This document shows, in pieces, positions 44,376 through 53,593 of a stretch of DNA of 64,000 nt (position 1 is its first letter; every line of letters begins with the position of its first letter). The notes below the pieces were generated by a model. That model saw only the letters and a list, made by a program, of their open reading frames with translations. It made no database searches and was not told the origin of the DNA. The position numbers and the translations under genes were made by a program. This stretch comes from Candidatus Pedobacter colombiensis (GTDB lineage: Bacteria > Bacteroidota > Bacteroidia > Sphingobacteriales > Sphingobacteriaceae), in NCBI GenBank assembly GCA_029202485.1, contig CP119313.1, positions 3,100,001 through 3,164,000 on the forward strand, written 5' to 3'.

Positions 44376-44489
44376 TTGGGATTTTGTTACAGATTTCAGG
44401 AATTAAAATATTTGGTAAGGATAAAGATAACTGATTTATTGCTAAACTTAATCTGGCACAACTTGTTTTCTTTGTAAAAAACAAAGCAA

Positions 44490-45440
44490 ATGAATACATC
44501 CCTTCAAATTGCAATATTAGATGATTATCAAAATGTAGCCTTCTCATTTGGCGATTGGTCTACCATACTCAAAAAAGCTCAGGTGGTTACTTTTAACGAC
44601 CACATTACAGATCAGGATGCAATTATACAACGGTTAATGCCATTTCATGTGATCTGTGTAATGCGTGAACGCACCCCATTAACCAGAGCAATTCTCTCTG
44701 GTTTACCTAACCTTAAACTAATTATCTCTACCGGACAACGCAATGCTTCTATAGATACACAGGCTGCCGAAGAATCAGGCATTTCCATTTCAATGACCGG
44801 TTATCATGGAAGCGGAGCACCAGAGTTGACCTGGGCTTTGCTGCTTGCCATATCAAGGCACATTGTTGCTGAATCTGCTTCTTTAAGGGAAGGGAATTGG
44901 CAAAAAGGAATTGGTGTTGATCTGAAAGGCAAAACTATCGGAATTATAGGTTTAGGTAATATTGGCAGCGTAATCGCCAGATATGCTAAAGCCTTTGAAA
45001 TGGAGGTGGTTGCCTGGAGTGAAAATCTGACCTTAGAAAAGGCGCATGAACATGGAGTAAAACTAGTTGGTAAAGAAGAACTGTTTAAAACAGCTGATTT
45101 TGTAACCGTACATTTAATATTAAGTGCGAGGTCCAGAAATATCATTACCTCAAAAGAGCTTTCTTTAATGAAACCATCAGCCTATTTTATCAATACTTCG
45201 CGAGGGCCGCTGGTAAATGAAGCCGATCTGATCAACACGCTGCAGAACAAAAAAATTGCCGGGGCAGCATTAGACGTCTATGATATAGAACCTTTACCAA
45301 CCAATCATCCTTTCCGGAACTTACCCAATTTACTAGCCACACCCCATATTGGCTATGTAACAAAAGACACTTATCAGATATTTTTCGAGGACACCATTCA
45401 AAGAATTGAAGAATTTTTAGCTACAAGAAATGCTGAATAA
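44490..45440 (+). CDS. D-2-hydroxyacid dehydrogenase family protein
   Basis: A 316-residue cytoplasmic NAD(P)-dependent oxidoreductase. The Rossmann motif GIIGLGNIGSVIARYAK lies near 150-166. The catalytic set of the family is present: Arg in SARSRNII, Glu in DIEPL and His in TPHIGY. The family includes glyoxylate/hydroxypyruvate reductases and phosphoglycerate dehydrogenase; substrate cannot be resolved. It is divergent from the HTCS gene (114 bp between starts) and has no close partner downstream, so it is probably monocistronic. Confidence 0.88.
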   Translation: MNTSLQIAILDDYQNVAFSFGDWSTILKKAQVVTFNDHITDQDAIIQRLMPFHVICVMRERTPLTRAILSGLPNLKLIISTGQRNASIDTQAAEESGISISMTGYHGSGAPELTWALLLAISRHIVAESASLREGNWQKGIGVDLKGKTIGIIGLGNIGSVIARYAKAFEMEVVAWSENLTLEKAHEHGVKLVGKEELFKTADFVTVHLILSARSRNIITSKELSLMKPSAYFINTSRGPLVNEADLINTLQNKKIAGAALDVYDIEPLPTNHPFRNLPNLLATPHIGYVTKDTYQIFFEDTIQRIEEFLATRNAE

Positions 45441-45453
45441 CAATCTCAGCATT
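45429..45453 (+). other. Hairpin at the end of the dehydrogenase gene
   Basis: AATGCTGA (45429-45436) and TCAGCATT (45446-45453) form an 8-bp stem around a 9-nt loop that includes the stop codon. No T-run follows, so it may be a weak terminator or an mRNA 3'-end stabiliser rather than a standard terminator. Confidence 0.4.
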
Positions 45454-45638
45454 GTAAAAAACTCTTTAACGCCTGATTTTATTATTATTAATTAGAAAAA
45501 ACATTGAACGTTAACTTTTGTTATTGTTATCCGGGAACATTAAAAAACCCCGTTTCCAGCTTAATCCTACTCAGGTTCCACCCAGCATTTTTCTAAAAGC
45601 CCCACATCCAATTTTTTTTTTTGCTAAATAAAATAATC

Positions 45639-47441
45639 ATGATTCATCTATTTCAACCTATTGAAGATTTTGTCATCAAATTAGCAAAACCCGAAACTGA
45701 TCCTATAAATCAGGCTCGGGTTAAAATGCTGCTTTATATCCTGATTTTATATTTACCATTTACAGGTATATTAATTGTTGCCTATTCTATAGGCGGCCAG
45801 ACCCCACATCTGATAAGAGTGAGTACGGTTTTTATAGCCAGCTTAGTACTCATATCCGCCATTTATTATACCCGTGCCTGGAGATTAGCTTCACATATAT
45901 CACTTTGTTTACTCACATTGGCCGTTTGGACTAATTTATCCATATATGTACAAGGAATTAACGTAGAGACCCTGCAATTTATCTGGTTTGCCTGCGCACT
46001 TAGCTTTTATATGCATGGTTTAAAGTGGGGATGGTTCTATTCGGCAATTAATGTCTTACCAGTAATCATATATACGGGGATAGACAGTAAAAACTATTTC
46101 TATTTAGGCTCAGGTCCACATGAAGTTAACCAGGCTACTTATCTTTTTGTTACGGCCTATAATTTTCTATTGATCATCTACCTCCATTATTACTTCTTTA
46201 AAGCATTTAACCGCAACTTCATCAATCTAACGAAAACAAAAAACGAGCTAAATGAGCTGAATGAAAAGCTTAGTATAACATTGTCTGACCTTAAAAAAGT
46301 ATCCAATGCGCGAATGGAGTTTCTTTCAACAATGTCGCATGAATTACGTACTCCCTTAAATGGCGTGATTGGTATATCCAATGCACTCTTACTCCAGGAC
46401 CCGCGTGAAGATCAGGAAGAAAACCTTTCTGTGCTTAAATTCTCCGCCGAAAACCTATTGTTACTTGTGAATAACATTCTTGATTTCAATAAATTTGACT
46501 CCGATAAGGTTGAAATGGAACACATCGCGTTCGATCTCATCACCTTGCTAAAGAATAACCACTCCAGCCTTAAATTAAAGGCTCAGGAAAAAATGCTGGA
46601 TTTAAAACTTACGATTGCCGAGGAGCTGGAAGGTAAAATTATAGTAGGTGACCCTACCCGTTTAACTCAGGTATTGCTTAATCTATTAAACAATGCTATT
46701 AAATTTACAGAAACCGGATATGTAGCCTTGTCTACCCATACCATTGATACAACTGAAGATCAGATCACCATTCGGTTTACAATCGAAGATACGGGTATAG
46801 GTGTAGAGCCCGATAAACAGCAACATATCTTTGAACCATTTATCCAGGCATCAACAAGTACAAGTCGCCATTATGGAGGTACCGGTCTTGGACTTCCTAT
46901 TGTTAAGAAAGTTCTAAAGATGTTTAATAGTGATATTAAGGTGGTAAGCACAGTGAATACAGGAGCGAAATTCTTTTTCGATATCACCTTTCCGTATTTC
47001 ATTGCTGATGCAACGATCATTCATAAACCTGTAGATACAAAGAACGAATTGGCACATCTGAAAGTTTTGGTCGCAGAGGATAATCCAGTAAATATTCTTG
47101 TCATTAAAAAGACACTGGAACAGTGGAATATTGTCCCTACAATTGCTGAAAATGGCCTGTTTGCCCTGCAAAAGTTAGAAGAGGGAGATTTTGATGTAAT
47201 CCTGATGGATCTTTATATGCCTGAGATGGATGGTTATGAGGTAGCTGAGACAATTCGCAGTCTAAGTAACAAAAGAAAAGCCGGGATACATATTATTGCC
47301 CTTACAGCAAGTGTAAATCATAATGTAGCAGATAGGGTAAAAAAATCCGGGATGAACGACTATCTTTCAAAACCATTCGATCCACATCATCTGTTCCAAA
47401 AACTAAAACGGATGGGAATAGAAGCTCCTTCCTATAACTGA
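45639..47441 (+). CDS. Membrane hybrid histidine kinase with receiver domain
   Basis: A 600-residue protein from the ATG at 45639; a TTG six codons upstream is less likely. About six hydrophobic helices (roughly 25-195) form an integral-membrane sensor without a large periplasmic loop. A coiled linker (NELNELNEKLSITLSDLKKV) leads to HisKA with MSHELRTPLNGVIG, an ATPase with NLLNNAIKF and GGTGLGLPIV, and a C-terminal receiver with the phospho-acceptor Asp in VILMDLYMPEMDG and a KPFD lysine. There is no DNA-binding domain, so it needs a phosphotransfer partner or acts through protein contacts; none is encoded nearby. The signal is unknown. Confidence 0.9.
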   Translation: MIHLFQPIEDFVIKLAKPETDPINQARVKMLLYILILYLPFTGILIVAYSIGGQTPHLIRVSTVFIASLVLISAIYYTRAWRLASHISLCLLTLAVWTNLSIYVQGINVETLQFIWFACALSFYMHGLKWGWFYSAINVLPVIIYTGIDSKNYFYLGSGPHEVNQATYLFVTAYNFLLIIYLHYYFFKAFNRNFINLTKTKNELNELNEKLSITLSDLKKVSNARMEFLSTMSHELRTPLNGVIGISNALLLQDPREDQEENLSVLKFSAENLLLLVNNILDFNKFDSDKVEMEHIAFDLITLLKNNHSSLKLKAQEKMLDLKLTIAEELEGKIIVGDPTRLTQVLLNLLNNAIKFTETGYVALSTHTIDTTEDQITIRFTIEDTGIGVEPDKQQHIFEPFIQASTSTSRHYGGTGLGLPIVKKVLKMFNSDIKVVSTVNTGAKFFFDITFPYFIADATIIHKPVDTKNELAHLKVLVAEDNPVNILVIKKTLEQWNIVPTIAENGLFALQKLEEGDFDVILMDLYMPEMDGYEVAETIRSLSNKRKAGIHIIALTASVNHNVADRVKKSGMNDYLSKPFDPHHLFQKLKRMGIEAPSYN

Positions 47442-47519
47442 TTTAGAATTTATGTGGCATCATTATTGGAATGTATTTTACAGTATACCAATATTTTACA
47501 CCCTTAAAACATCTTCAAA

Positions 47520-47906
47520 ATGGAAACAAGCAATCCTTTAACGCCAGCGCCTGTAACCTCAGACAGTGGGAAAACAGCTGCTATACTGAGCTATTTCGGT
47601 ATAATTTTATGGTTAATCGCCTATTTTGCACTTCACAAGGATAAGAAAACAGATTTTGGTAGTTATCATCTAAGACAAACTTTACTATTCGCCATCATTT
47701 CAACAGTTATCTATTTTGCGCTCAGCTTTTTTCTGGGAATGTTAATCGCCATGACAGGCATGTTTGGTATTATTTACCTTGCATACATTGTATATGTAGG
47801 TCTATTTATTATCTGGATCGTTGGATTTATTGGCGTTTTAAATGGAGAGAAAAAACCAATGCCTTTAATTGGTGAAAGAGCGCAAACCATGTTCCCGGAG
47901 ATTTAA
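47520..47906 (+). CDS. DUF4870/Tic20-like small membrane protein
   Basis: A 128-residue protein with a short proline-rich N-terminus, then a SYFGIILWLIAYFALHKDKK helix, the SYHLRQTLLF motif and three further hydrophobic segments, ending GEKKPMPLIGERAQ. This arrangement is typical of the DUF4870 family of four-helix membrane proteins of unknown function. It is 78 bp after the hybrid kinase in the same direction, but a functional link is not evident. It converges on the azurin gene. Confidence 0.85.
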   Translation: METSNPLTPAPVTSDSGKTAAILSYFGIILWLIAYFALHKDKKTDFGSYHLRQTLLFAIISTVIYFALSFFLGMLIAMTGMFGIIYLAYIVYVGLFIIWIVGFIGVLNGEKKPMPLIGERAQTMFPEI

Positions 47907-47935
47907 AATCGGGAACATAGTCTGCACTATCAATC

Positions 47936-48454
47936 CTATTCTACAATCAGTTTACCTCTCATTGTAGCAACGTGTCCAGGAAAAGAACAGATATAATCAT
48001 ATGTACCTTTTTCAGGGACAGTAAACTCAATTGTGTCTGATTGCCCGCCTCCAAGTAGTTTGGTATGCGCAATAATTTTATCGCTTTCAGATTTAGGAAT
48101 GTAATCGTTGTCCTTTGCTGTTAAAGCTTTTTTAGCAAAATCGTCGATGTTTGTACCTTGTTTTAAGAGGATAAAATTATGACCCATTGCGTTTTTATCC
48201 ATTGTACCAATATGCGTAAATGTTAATGTAATTGGTTTTCCTGCAAGCGCTTTTAACTCTGTTTGATCATACTTCATCTCATCATGAGCTGTCAAGGTTA
48301 AAGTATTGCTGATTGCTTCCTCTGCCGGTGGAGCCATCTCCTCAACAGGAGTGCTTGGTGTTTCTGTTTTGTTTTCATTACCACCGCCACCACATGAACT
48401 CAGGGTAAATGTAAAAACGGCCACTAATGCTGTAATACTAAAGATCTTTTTCAT
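47936..48454 (-). CDS. Azurin-like blue copper lipoprotein
   Basis: A 172-residue cupredoxin. The lipoprotein signal ends TLSSC (Cys21), followed by a Gly and Pro/Glu-rich linker (22-50), so it is tethered to a membrane. The azurin domain (about 52-172) has all type-1 copper ligands: His92 in AMGHNF, then Cys156, His161 and Met165 in YICSFPGHVATM. It should shuttle electrons in the periplasm or at the surface, for example to a cytochrome oxidase or peroxidase. Its redox partner is not in the immediate surroundings. It is 63 bp downstream of miaE in the same direction. Confidence 0.93.
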   Translation of the reverse strand: MKKIFSITALVAVFTFTLSSCGGGGNENKTETPSTPVEEMAPPAEEAISNTLTLTAHDEMKYDQTELKALAGKPITLTFTHIGTMDKNAMGHNFILLKQGTNIDDFAKKALTAKDNDYIPKSESDKIIAHTKLLGGGQSDTIEFTVPEKGTYDYICSFPGHVATMRGKLIVE

Positions 48455-48517
48455 TTTAGTTATGTTTAAATTCAGTATTACAACATTTATATAACTGATA
48501 TAGTTTGTTTTTTATAA

Positions 48518-49099
48518 TTATCCGTGAATTGCTTCTTTGTTTCCAAAGCTTTGGATCAGTTCTCCCTCAAATTCAAGCCATTCTTTCCATCTTTTTTCGA
48601 CATCAATATCAATGGTATATTTACGGGCAAAGTTTAGAAAGATGGTATAGTGCCCTGCTTCTGAAACCATTAAATCGTGATAAAATTTTGCCAATTCCTG
48701 GTCTTTGATATTTTGCGACAATACACGGAATCGCTCGCAGCTTCTCGCTTCAATCATTGCTGCAAATAGAAGACGATCAATAAAAGCTGAATTCCTGCTA
48801 CCATCTCTACGGCTGAATTTAACCAGTTTGCCTACGTAATCATCTTTACGTTCACGACCAAGGGTATAGCCCCGCTGCTTAATAATATCCACCACCATTT
48901 GGAAATGCTGCATTTCTTCAATGGCAATAGCGGTAAGCGCTTCCACCAAGTCCATATGTTCCGAATTATTGGCAATCAGGGTAATGGCATTCGTTGCTGC
49001 TTTTTGTTCGCACCAGGCATGATCGGTCAAGATCTCCTCCAAATTTGATTCAGCAATGTTTGCCCAACGCGGGTCTGTCAATAATTTTAATCCAAGCAT
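48518..49099 (-). CDS. miaE: tRNA-(ms2io6A37) hydroxylase
   Basis: A 193-residue cytoplasmic non-haem di-iron enzyme of the MiaE family. The four-helix ferritin-like fold has the iron-binding carboxylates and histidines: Glu in SNLEEILTDHAWCEQKAA, the EEMQHF motif, EARSCERF and SEAGHYTIF. It hydroxylates the isopentenyl group of ms2i6A37 in tRNA using O2. Length and all four helix motifs are complete. It lies upstream of the azurin gene and divergent from a small lipoprotein gene. Confidence 0.92.
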   Translation of the reverse strand: MLGLKLLTDPRWANIAESNLEEILTDHAWCEQKAATNAITLIANNSEHMDLVEALTAIAIEEMQHFQMVVDIIKQRGYTLGRERKDDYVGKLVKFSRRDGSRNSAFIDRLLFAAMIEARSCERFRVLSQNIKDQELAKFYHDLMVSEAGHYTIFLNFARKYTIDIDVEKRWKEWLEFEGELIQSFGNKEAIHG

Positions 49100-49173
49100 A
49101 ATGATAAATATCTTCTTTGGGCCAAAATTAGAAAAGATTTCACCTACCTATAGCTATATTTGAAAAAAGCCCA

Positions 49174-49602
49174 ATGAAAGTTATAAAATTGCTGTTTTCA
49201 GGAATGATTTTTATCCTATCCGGTTGCGACAATAATGCTGCAGACAGCAATGCGGCTAAAACATTATATCGCAGTATCAATAAAGATGATACGGCTACCC
49301 TTAAAATAAAATTGACAGACAAAGAATTTTACGGACAATTTGAAATAAATTACCACGGAGCGTATAAAGATTCCGGGGATGTAACAGGAGCAGTAAAGGG
49401 AGACACTTTAAAGGGGACTTACCGTTTTCAACATTATGGGATAGAGACCTGGCATATCACCCCAATAGCCCTATTAAAAAAAGATGGTAAACTGATTATG
49501 GGTGAAGGTGCGCTTGAAATATACATGAACATGCCTTATTTCAAAAAGAACGTTCCAATCAATTATCAAAATCCCAGGTTTGTATTTGAAAAGGTTCGAT
49601 GA
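49174..49602 (+). CDS. Small lipoprotein of unknown function
   Basis: A 142-residue protein whose N-terminus is a clear lipoprotein signal, IFILSGCDNN (Cys18). The mature part is predicted to be beta-rich, with a repeated pattern KLTDKEFYGQFEINYHG, then DSGDVTGAVKGDTLKGTY, reminiscent of small lipid- or ligand-binding beta-barrels. I do not recognise a named family. It is divergent from miaE and 65 bp before the hemolysin III-like gene. Confidence 0.7.
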   Translation: MKVIKLLFSGMIFILSGCDNNAADSNAAKTLYRSINKDDTATLKIKLTDKEFYGQFEINYHGAYKDSGDVTGAVKGDTLKGTYRFQHYGIETWHITPIALLKKDGKLIMGEGALEIYMNMPYFKKNVPINYQNPRFVFEKVR

Positions 49603-49667
49603 ATAGCTTCGATACTGATTTTTTTGCGTAAGGTTAACCTTTACAGATTTCAATTGTTATTAAGATA

Positions 49668-50306
49668 ATGAAGGAAATTAAGGCCAAATTTACCAGAAAA
49701 CAGGAGCTCATCAACGGATTAATTCATGGTATTGGTGTACTGTTCGGTATTAGTGGTTTACCGGTATTAGTTGGCATCGCCACGGCCCATAACAATGTAC
49801 CTGCCATAGTTGGTGCCGGAATATATGGATTTTGTTTCCTCATGTTATTCACCTGTTCTACGGTATACCATCTGGCGATTGAACTAAGGGTAAAAAGACT
49901 CTTCGAAATTTTGGATCACATCAGTATTTACTTTCTGATTGCAGGGACTTACACCCCCTTTTTACTGATCTACATGGACAATACTTTCGGAATTACATTA
50001 CTTTCAGTATTATGGGGATTAACCCTTCTGGGTGCATTTTTTAAGATTTGGTATACAGGCAAGTTCAACATCATATCCACTGTCATTTACCTGTTAATGG
50101 GCTGGATGATGCTAATCGGTGGAAAAAAATTCTTTGCCGTGCTCCCGGCATCGGTAGTGATTATGCTATTTATCGGTGCAGGCTTGTATTCGGCAGGGAC
50201 TGTTTTTTATACATTTGGCAAACGAACTTATTCCCATGCAATCTGGCATTCGCTGTCACTGGCAGCAGCCATCTGTCATTATGTGGCTGTATTGCTCTCG
50301 ATGTAG
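49668..50306 (+). CDS. Hemolysin III / PAQR-family membrane protein
   Basis: A 212-residue protein with seven predicted hydrophobic helices. It shows the family's ELINGLIHGIGVLFGI start, the STVYHLA segment and the C-terminal HAIWHSLSLAAAICHYVAV block, which supply the conserved histidines of the putative zinc-dependent hydrolase site shared with the YqfA and PAQR/adiponectin receptor proteins. The role in bacteria is poorly defined, probably in membrane lipid homeostasis. Its stop converges on the S41 peptidase gene with a 23-bp gap. Confidence 0.88.
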   Translation: MKEIKAKFTRKQELINGLIHGIGVLFGISGLPVLVGIATAHNNVPAIVGAGIYGFCFLMLFTCSTVYHLAIELRVKRLFEILDHISIYFLIAGTYTPFLLIYMDNTFGITLLSVLWGLTLLGAFFKIWYTGKFNIISTVIYLLMGWMMLIGGKKFFAVLPASVVIMLFIGAGLYSAGTVFYTFGKRTYSHAIWHSLSLAAAICHYVAVLLSM

Positions 50307-50329
50307 AATCCTTTCTTAGCATTATCAAA

Positions 50330-52579
50330 TCATTTGCTTAAATCGCCAAGCATTTCTTTTGCTTTTTCAAGCAATTCATCCCGACCTTCTATAATGCCCT
50401 TTATCGTTGGTTTTAAAACATAATCAATCTTGACCCCTACCCGCTGTGTTGGCCTACCATCCGGATAAAATACGCCTATACCAGATATCATGGTAGAAAT
50501 GCCTCCCGGTAATACGATTCTTGATACATTTCCATCTGCACCTGCGGTTGTACTACCAATCACTTTTACATAAGGAGCGCTTTGAAAAGCCATTGTTGTG
50601 TATTCAGCTTGGCTCTGTGAAGTCGAATTCACAATTACCACTACTTTACCCGAATAAATGCCACCAGTTAAGGCTCCGTTGTTTAAGGGCTCAGTATAGG
50701 TAAACCGCCCTGGTTGAGATAATTCTCCCTTAGTAAATTTCACAAAAGGACTCGATAATGATTTGATGTAATTACCGAAAGTAAATGGCATAAAATCAGA
50801 AGGATAACAACGCATATCTATTATCATACCTTTCGTGTTTTTAAAAAGCTCCTTTATCGCTGGCAGATCACTGTTTTTATATTTACCCGGGTAAATATAT
50901 CCAATCTCATTATTTAACAACTTAAATGCCTTAGTTTCTGAAAGAGGGTTAAATTTCGGATAGTAAGCTATATCAAGACCATTTGACTTTTCAATAAGCT
51001 TTTTCCCCATTCGATTTAGTTCAACTGTAAAAACGTCTGTATTCCCTCGAAGTAAAAATCGTTCTGGCAAGTCCCTTAATTGGGTGTCGTAATTTGAGGC
51101 TGGCGTGTAAGGTAAAAATTCTTTTATCAACTGATCTACAGATTTACCATTGATATTTGAAATAATATCGCCAATTAAAAATTTCTGTTTTACATTAAGC
51201 GTATCTCCATAATAACCAGTAACGACTAATTTATTTTCAATAAAATCAGCTTTGAATGGAAGTTTATACTTTCCCTTAAATTGACTTAAACTTTCATTAT
51301 AACTCCAGATATTAGCATGAGTATCGTTTATCTTAGCTATTATTTTAAGAGTTGCTAAAACATAAGCCTGGGTGTCCTTAGCTTCCACAAAATCAGGAAT
51401 CGAGGCTTTTAGCTCATTATTCCAATTTGTTCCAATTATATCTTTATAAGGGAAAAAGTAATTGATCATCGCCCAATAACGATATAAACTTAGTATCCTG
51501 TAACCGGCATCCGGATAAGCCATTTTTACATACGACTTCTCATTTTTAAATTCAGGATTCCCAACCACTCCCATAAAGGAAACGTAATAATGTGTTGATG
51601 TCCTTGTGCAATTTCTAACAGAAAGCAATTTCTCTGTCAATGATTTTGAGAAAACAGAACTGTCAAATAACTGACCATAATCGGGTTTTATTGCAATAAT
51701 CTTATTGTCTGTATATGGTTTCTCCTTATTTGGTAAAGGAATGGTCAGCTTATCCAGATAAGCTTCTAATGCTTTGCTAAGCTCGGTGTTGTCTTTTGCT
51801 TTAATAGCCTGTGGCAAAAATCTAAATAATTCTGCATCCCAATTATAATCACCTTTGGCAATTGATGGATGATGGTATTTAAGAAAGCCCCAAAACTGGC
51901 CGGCAAGCGTTAAATTATTCATAATTTGGGGTGTAATTTTAAAAGGCATAATTCCAGATGACTTACTAAATGCGGTATCTAAATCAGCTTTTGATAAAAC
52001 CATTTGCTTTATGGGCACTTCGCTGATTGCTTTCCCGTCAATAAAAAGTTGAAAACTGTCAAACCATGCCTTACCCTTACCTACAAGTAATCCTCCAATA
52101 TGAATTTCCTTTGCCGCCTCACTATCATAAGGTAAAGTTATTGAATACGCTTTCCAATCTTTAGTTCCCTTAAGATTTTTCATTTCCTTAGCCATATTAT
52201 CGAAAGCAACAACACCGTCTTTACCATCTATACGCATCCACAGACCTGCATAGCCAGAGTCTACTTGTTCAGTTTTTATATAGCCCTTAAGCTCGATACT
52301 TTTGCCGATGAACGTTTTGTCAATTACATAGTCAATTACGCCAAATTCAGATTGATTGCCTGATTTTAGAATAGAAATTGAATATTTGCCAGACTGCTTA
52401 ACTGCGCTGTCTATTTTCACAGCGTAAGCCAACTTTTGCTTGTCATTAAATGAAAAGCTCCAACCTTTCGGCATTTTAGTAACCGGATTAAGTTCTTCTG
52501 CATCTATATTATAGATTGGTTTTTGTGCGCAGGAAAGAAGTGAGTAAAATAAGAAACAGAGCGTTAAATAAGTCTTCAT
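50330..52579 (-). CDS. S41-family exported peptidase with long N-terminal extension
   Basis: A 749-residue protein with a signal ending LLSCAQ, possibly a lipoprotein with Cys17. Residues about 25-190 form a beta-rich, carbohydrate-binding-like domain. Residues about 215-430 are a helical linker region, 440-500 is PDZ-like (GDIISNINGKSVDQLIKEF), and 555-720 is the S41 core with GYIYPGKYK, MIIDMRCYP and the nucleophile segment NSTSQSQAEYTT, then STTAGADGN. Related tail-specific proteases cleave periplasmic proteins. The N-terminal region is longer than in Prc/CtpA enzymes. The substrate is unknown. It is divergent from the Rieske operon. Confidence 0.85.
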   Translation of the reverse strand: MKTYLTLCFLFYSLLSCAQKPIYNIDAEELNPVTKMPKGWSFSFNDKQKLAYAVKIDSAVKQSGKYSISILKSGNQSEFGVIDYVIDKTFIGKSIELKGYIKTEQVDSGYAGLWMRIDGKDGVVAFDNMAKEMKNLKGTKDWKAYSITLPYDSEAAKEIHIGGLLVGKGKAWFDSFQLFIDGKAISEVPIKQMVLSKADLDTAFSKSSGIMPFKITPQIMNNLTLAGQFWGFLKYHHPSIAKGDYNWDAELFRFLPQAIKAKDNTELSKALEAYLDKLTIPLPNKEKPYTDNKIIAIKPDYGQLFDSSVFSKSLTEKLLSVRNCTRTSTHYYVSFMGVVGNPEFKNEKSYVKMAYPDAGYRILSLYRYWAMINYFFPYKDIIGTNWNNELKASIPDFVEAKDTQAYVLATLKIIAKINDTHANIWSYNESLSQFKGKYKLPFKADFIENKLVVTGYYGDTLNVKQKFLIGDIISNINGKSVDQLIKEFLPYTPASNYDTQLRDLPERFLLRGNTDVFTVELNRMGKKLIEKSNGLDIAYYPKFNPLSETKAFKLLNNEIGYIYPGKYKNSDLPAIKELFKNTKGMIIDMRCYPSDFMPFTFGNYIKSLSSPFVKFTKGELSQPGRFTYTEPLNNGALTGGIYSGKVVVIVNSTSQSQAEYTTMAFQSAPYVKVIGSTTAGADGNVSRIVLPGGISTMISGIGVFYPDGRPTQRVGVKIDYVLKPTIKGIIEGRDELLEKAKEMLGDLSK

Positions 52580-52718
52580 GATTTATATAAAGTTTAAGAA
52601 ACCAATATAGTTTTTTTTTGAGCGTGAAATATAAAAATAAACTTAACATATTTTAACAATCAACTTCATAATTTCTTCAGAATTCAATCCGTTATTGCAT
52701 TAACCATCAACCAAGTAT

Positions 52719-53144
52719 ATGGATAGGAAAGATTTTTTAGCCAGTATTGGATTATCAGCAACAACCTTTGCCTTAATCAATTGTATAGGTTGTTCAAAAA
52801 GTTCAAACTCACCATCAAATGGTACTTCAGGCCCAATGAATGTAGACTTCAGCTTAGATCTAACAGCGGGAGCAAATGCAGCACTGAACAATAATGGTGG
52901 ATATTTGACTGCTAATGGCGTTATTGTTGCCCGTACCATGTCCGGAACCTACATTGCAGTACAAAGGTCCTGTACTCATGAAAACTACGGACTAATTTAT
53001 CAGGGTAGTGCCAGCAGATTTTATTGTGCCAATCATGGTGCCACTTTTTCAGAGAGCGGAACGGTAACTAATGGCCCTACTTCAAGACCTTTAACAACTT
53101 ACCATACGCAACTAACAGGCACTTCATTAAGAATTTATAGTTAA
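52719..53144 (+). CDS. Exported Rieske [2Fe-2S] protein
   Basis: A 141-residue protein. The N-terminus MDRKDFLASIGLSATTFALI is a signal that could also be Tat-like or lipidated at Cys25. The Rieske cluster ligands are intact: Cys85-Thr-His87 and Cys103-x2-His106 (SCTHENYGLIYQG, then FYCANHGATF). The long Ser/Gly stretch at 28-40 acts as a linker. It should carry one electron in the periplasm or at the outer face. It is the first gene of a five-gene operon and ends 4 bp before the thioredoxin gene. Its partner is unknown; the flavin transferase and barrel that follow suggest a shared electron-transfer pathway. Confidence 0.9.
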   Translation: MDRKDFLASIGLSATTFALINCIGCSKSSNSPSNGTSGPMNVDFSLDLTAGANAALNNNGGYLTANGVIVARTMSGTYIAVQRSCTHENYGLIYQGSASRFYCANHGATFSESGTVTNGPTSRPLTTYHTQLTGTSLRIYS

Positions 53145-53148
53145 CAAG

Positions 53149-53586
53149 ATGAAATTATTATTAATCGCATTACTTAGCTTTATTCCTGTCTCCTTAATCT
53201 GGAATATAAATTTCAACGAAGCACAGCTACAAGCTAAAACCTCACATCATCAAATCCTGATCAATTTTTCAGGATCTGATTGGTGTGGCCCTTGTATCCG
53301 TTTAAGAAAAGAAATTCTGGAATCGGAAGCCTTTGAAACCTATGCTAAAGAACACCTGGTATTGGTGCGTGCAGATTTCCCACGACAAAAGAAAAACCAA
53401 TTACCTGCTGACCAGGTTAAACAAAATGAGGCTCTGGCAGAAAAATACAACCCTGATGGTAAATTCCCATATACCCTACTGATAGATGAAAATGGTAAAG
53501 TATTAAAATCATGGGATGGATATCCCAGCAATATGACACCTGAAAAATTTGTTCAGGAAATCAACGCTTATCAGTCTGGTAAATAA
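53149..53586 (+). CDS. Exported thioredoxin-family protein
   Basis: A 145-residue protein with a hydrophobic N-terminal signal or anchor (about 1-20) and a thioredoxin fold with active site SDWCGPCIRLRKE (Cys46, Cys49). The second half has the usual cis-proline-like FPYTLLIDENGKVLKSWDGYP segment. It probably reduces or oxidises disulfides in the periplasm. It ends 7 bp before the ApbE gene, and a thioredoxin next to ApbE, DUF4266 and DUF3570 genes is a recurring arrangement as I recall. The cysteine-ended DUF4266 lipoprotein downstream is a possible substrate, by inference. Confidence 0.9.
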   Translation: MKLLLIALLSFIPVSLIWNINFNEAQLQAKTSHHQILINFSGSDWCGPCIRLRKEILESEAFETYAKEHLVLVRADFPRQKKNQLPADQVKQNEALAEKYNPDGKFPYTLLIDENGKVLKSWDGYPSNMTPEKFVQEINAYQSGK

Positions 53587-53593
53587 GCCACAT

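Noticed and set aside
44804..45145. 113-codon ORF antisense to the hydroxyacid dehydrogenase
   Set aside because: Shadow of the Rossmann-fold coding region with no independent evidence.
47891..47916. Hairpin GTTCCCG/CGGGAAC between DUF4870 and azurin genes as a terminator
   Set aside because: Loop is 12 nt, stem only 7 bp, and no T-run follows on either strand.
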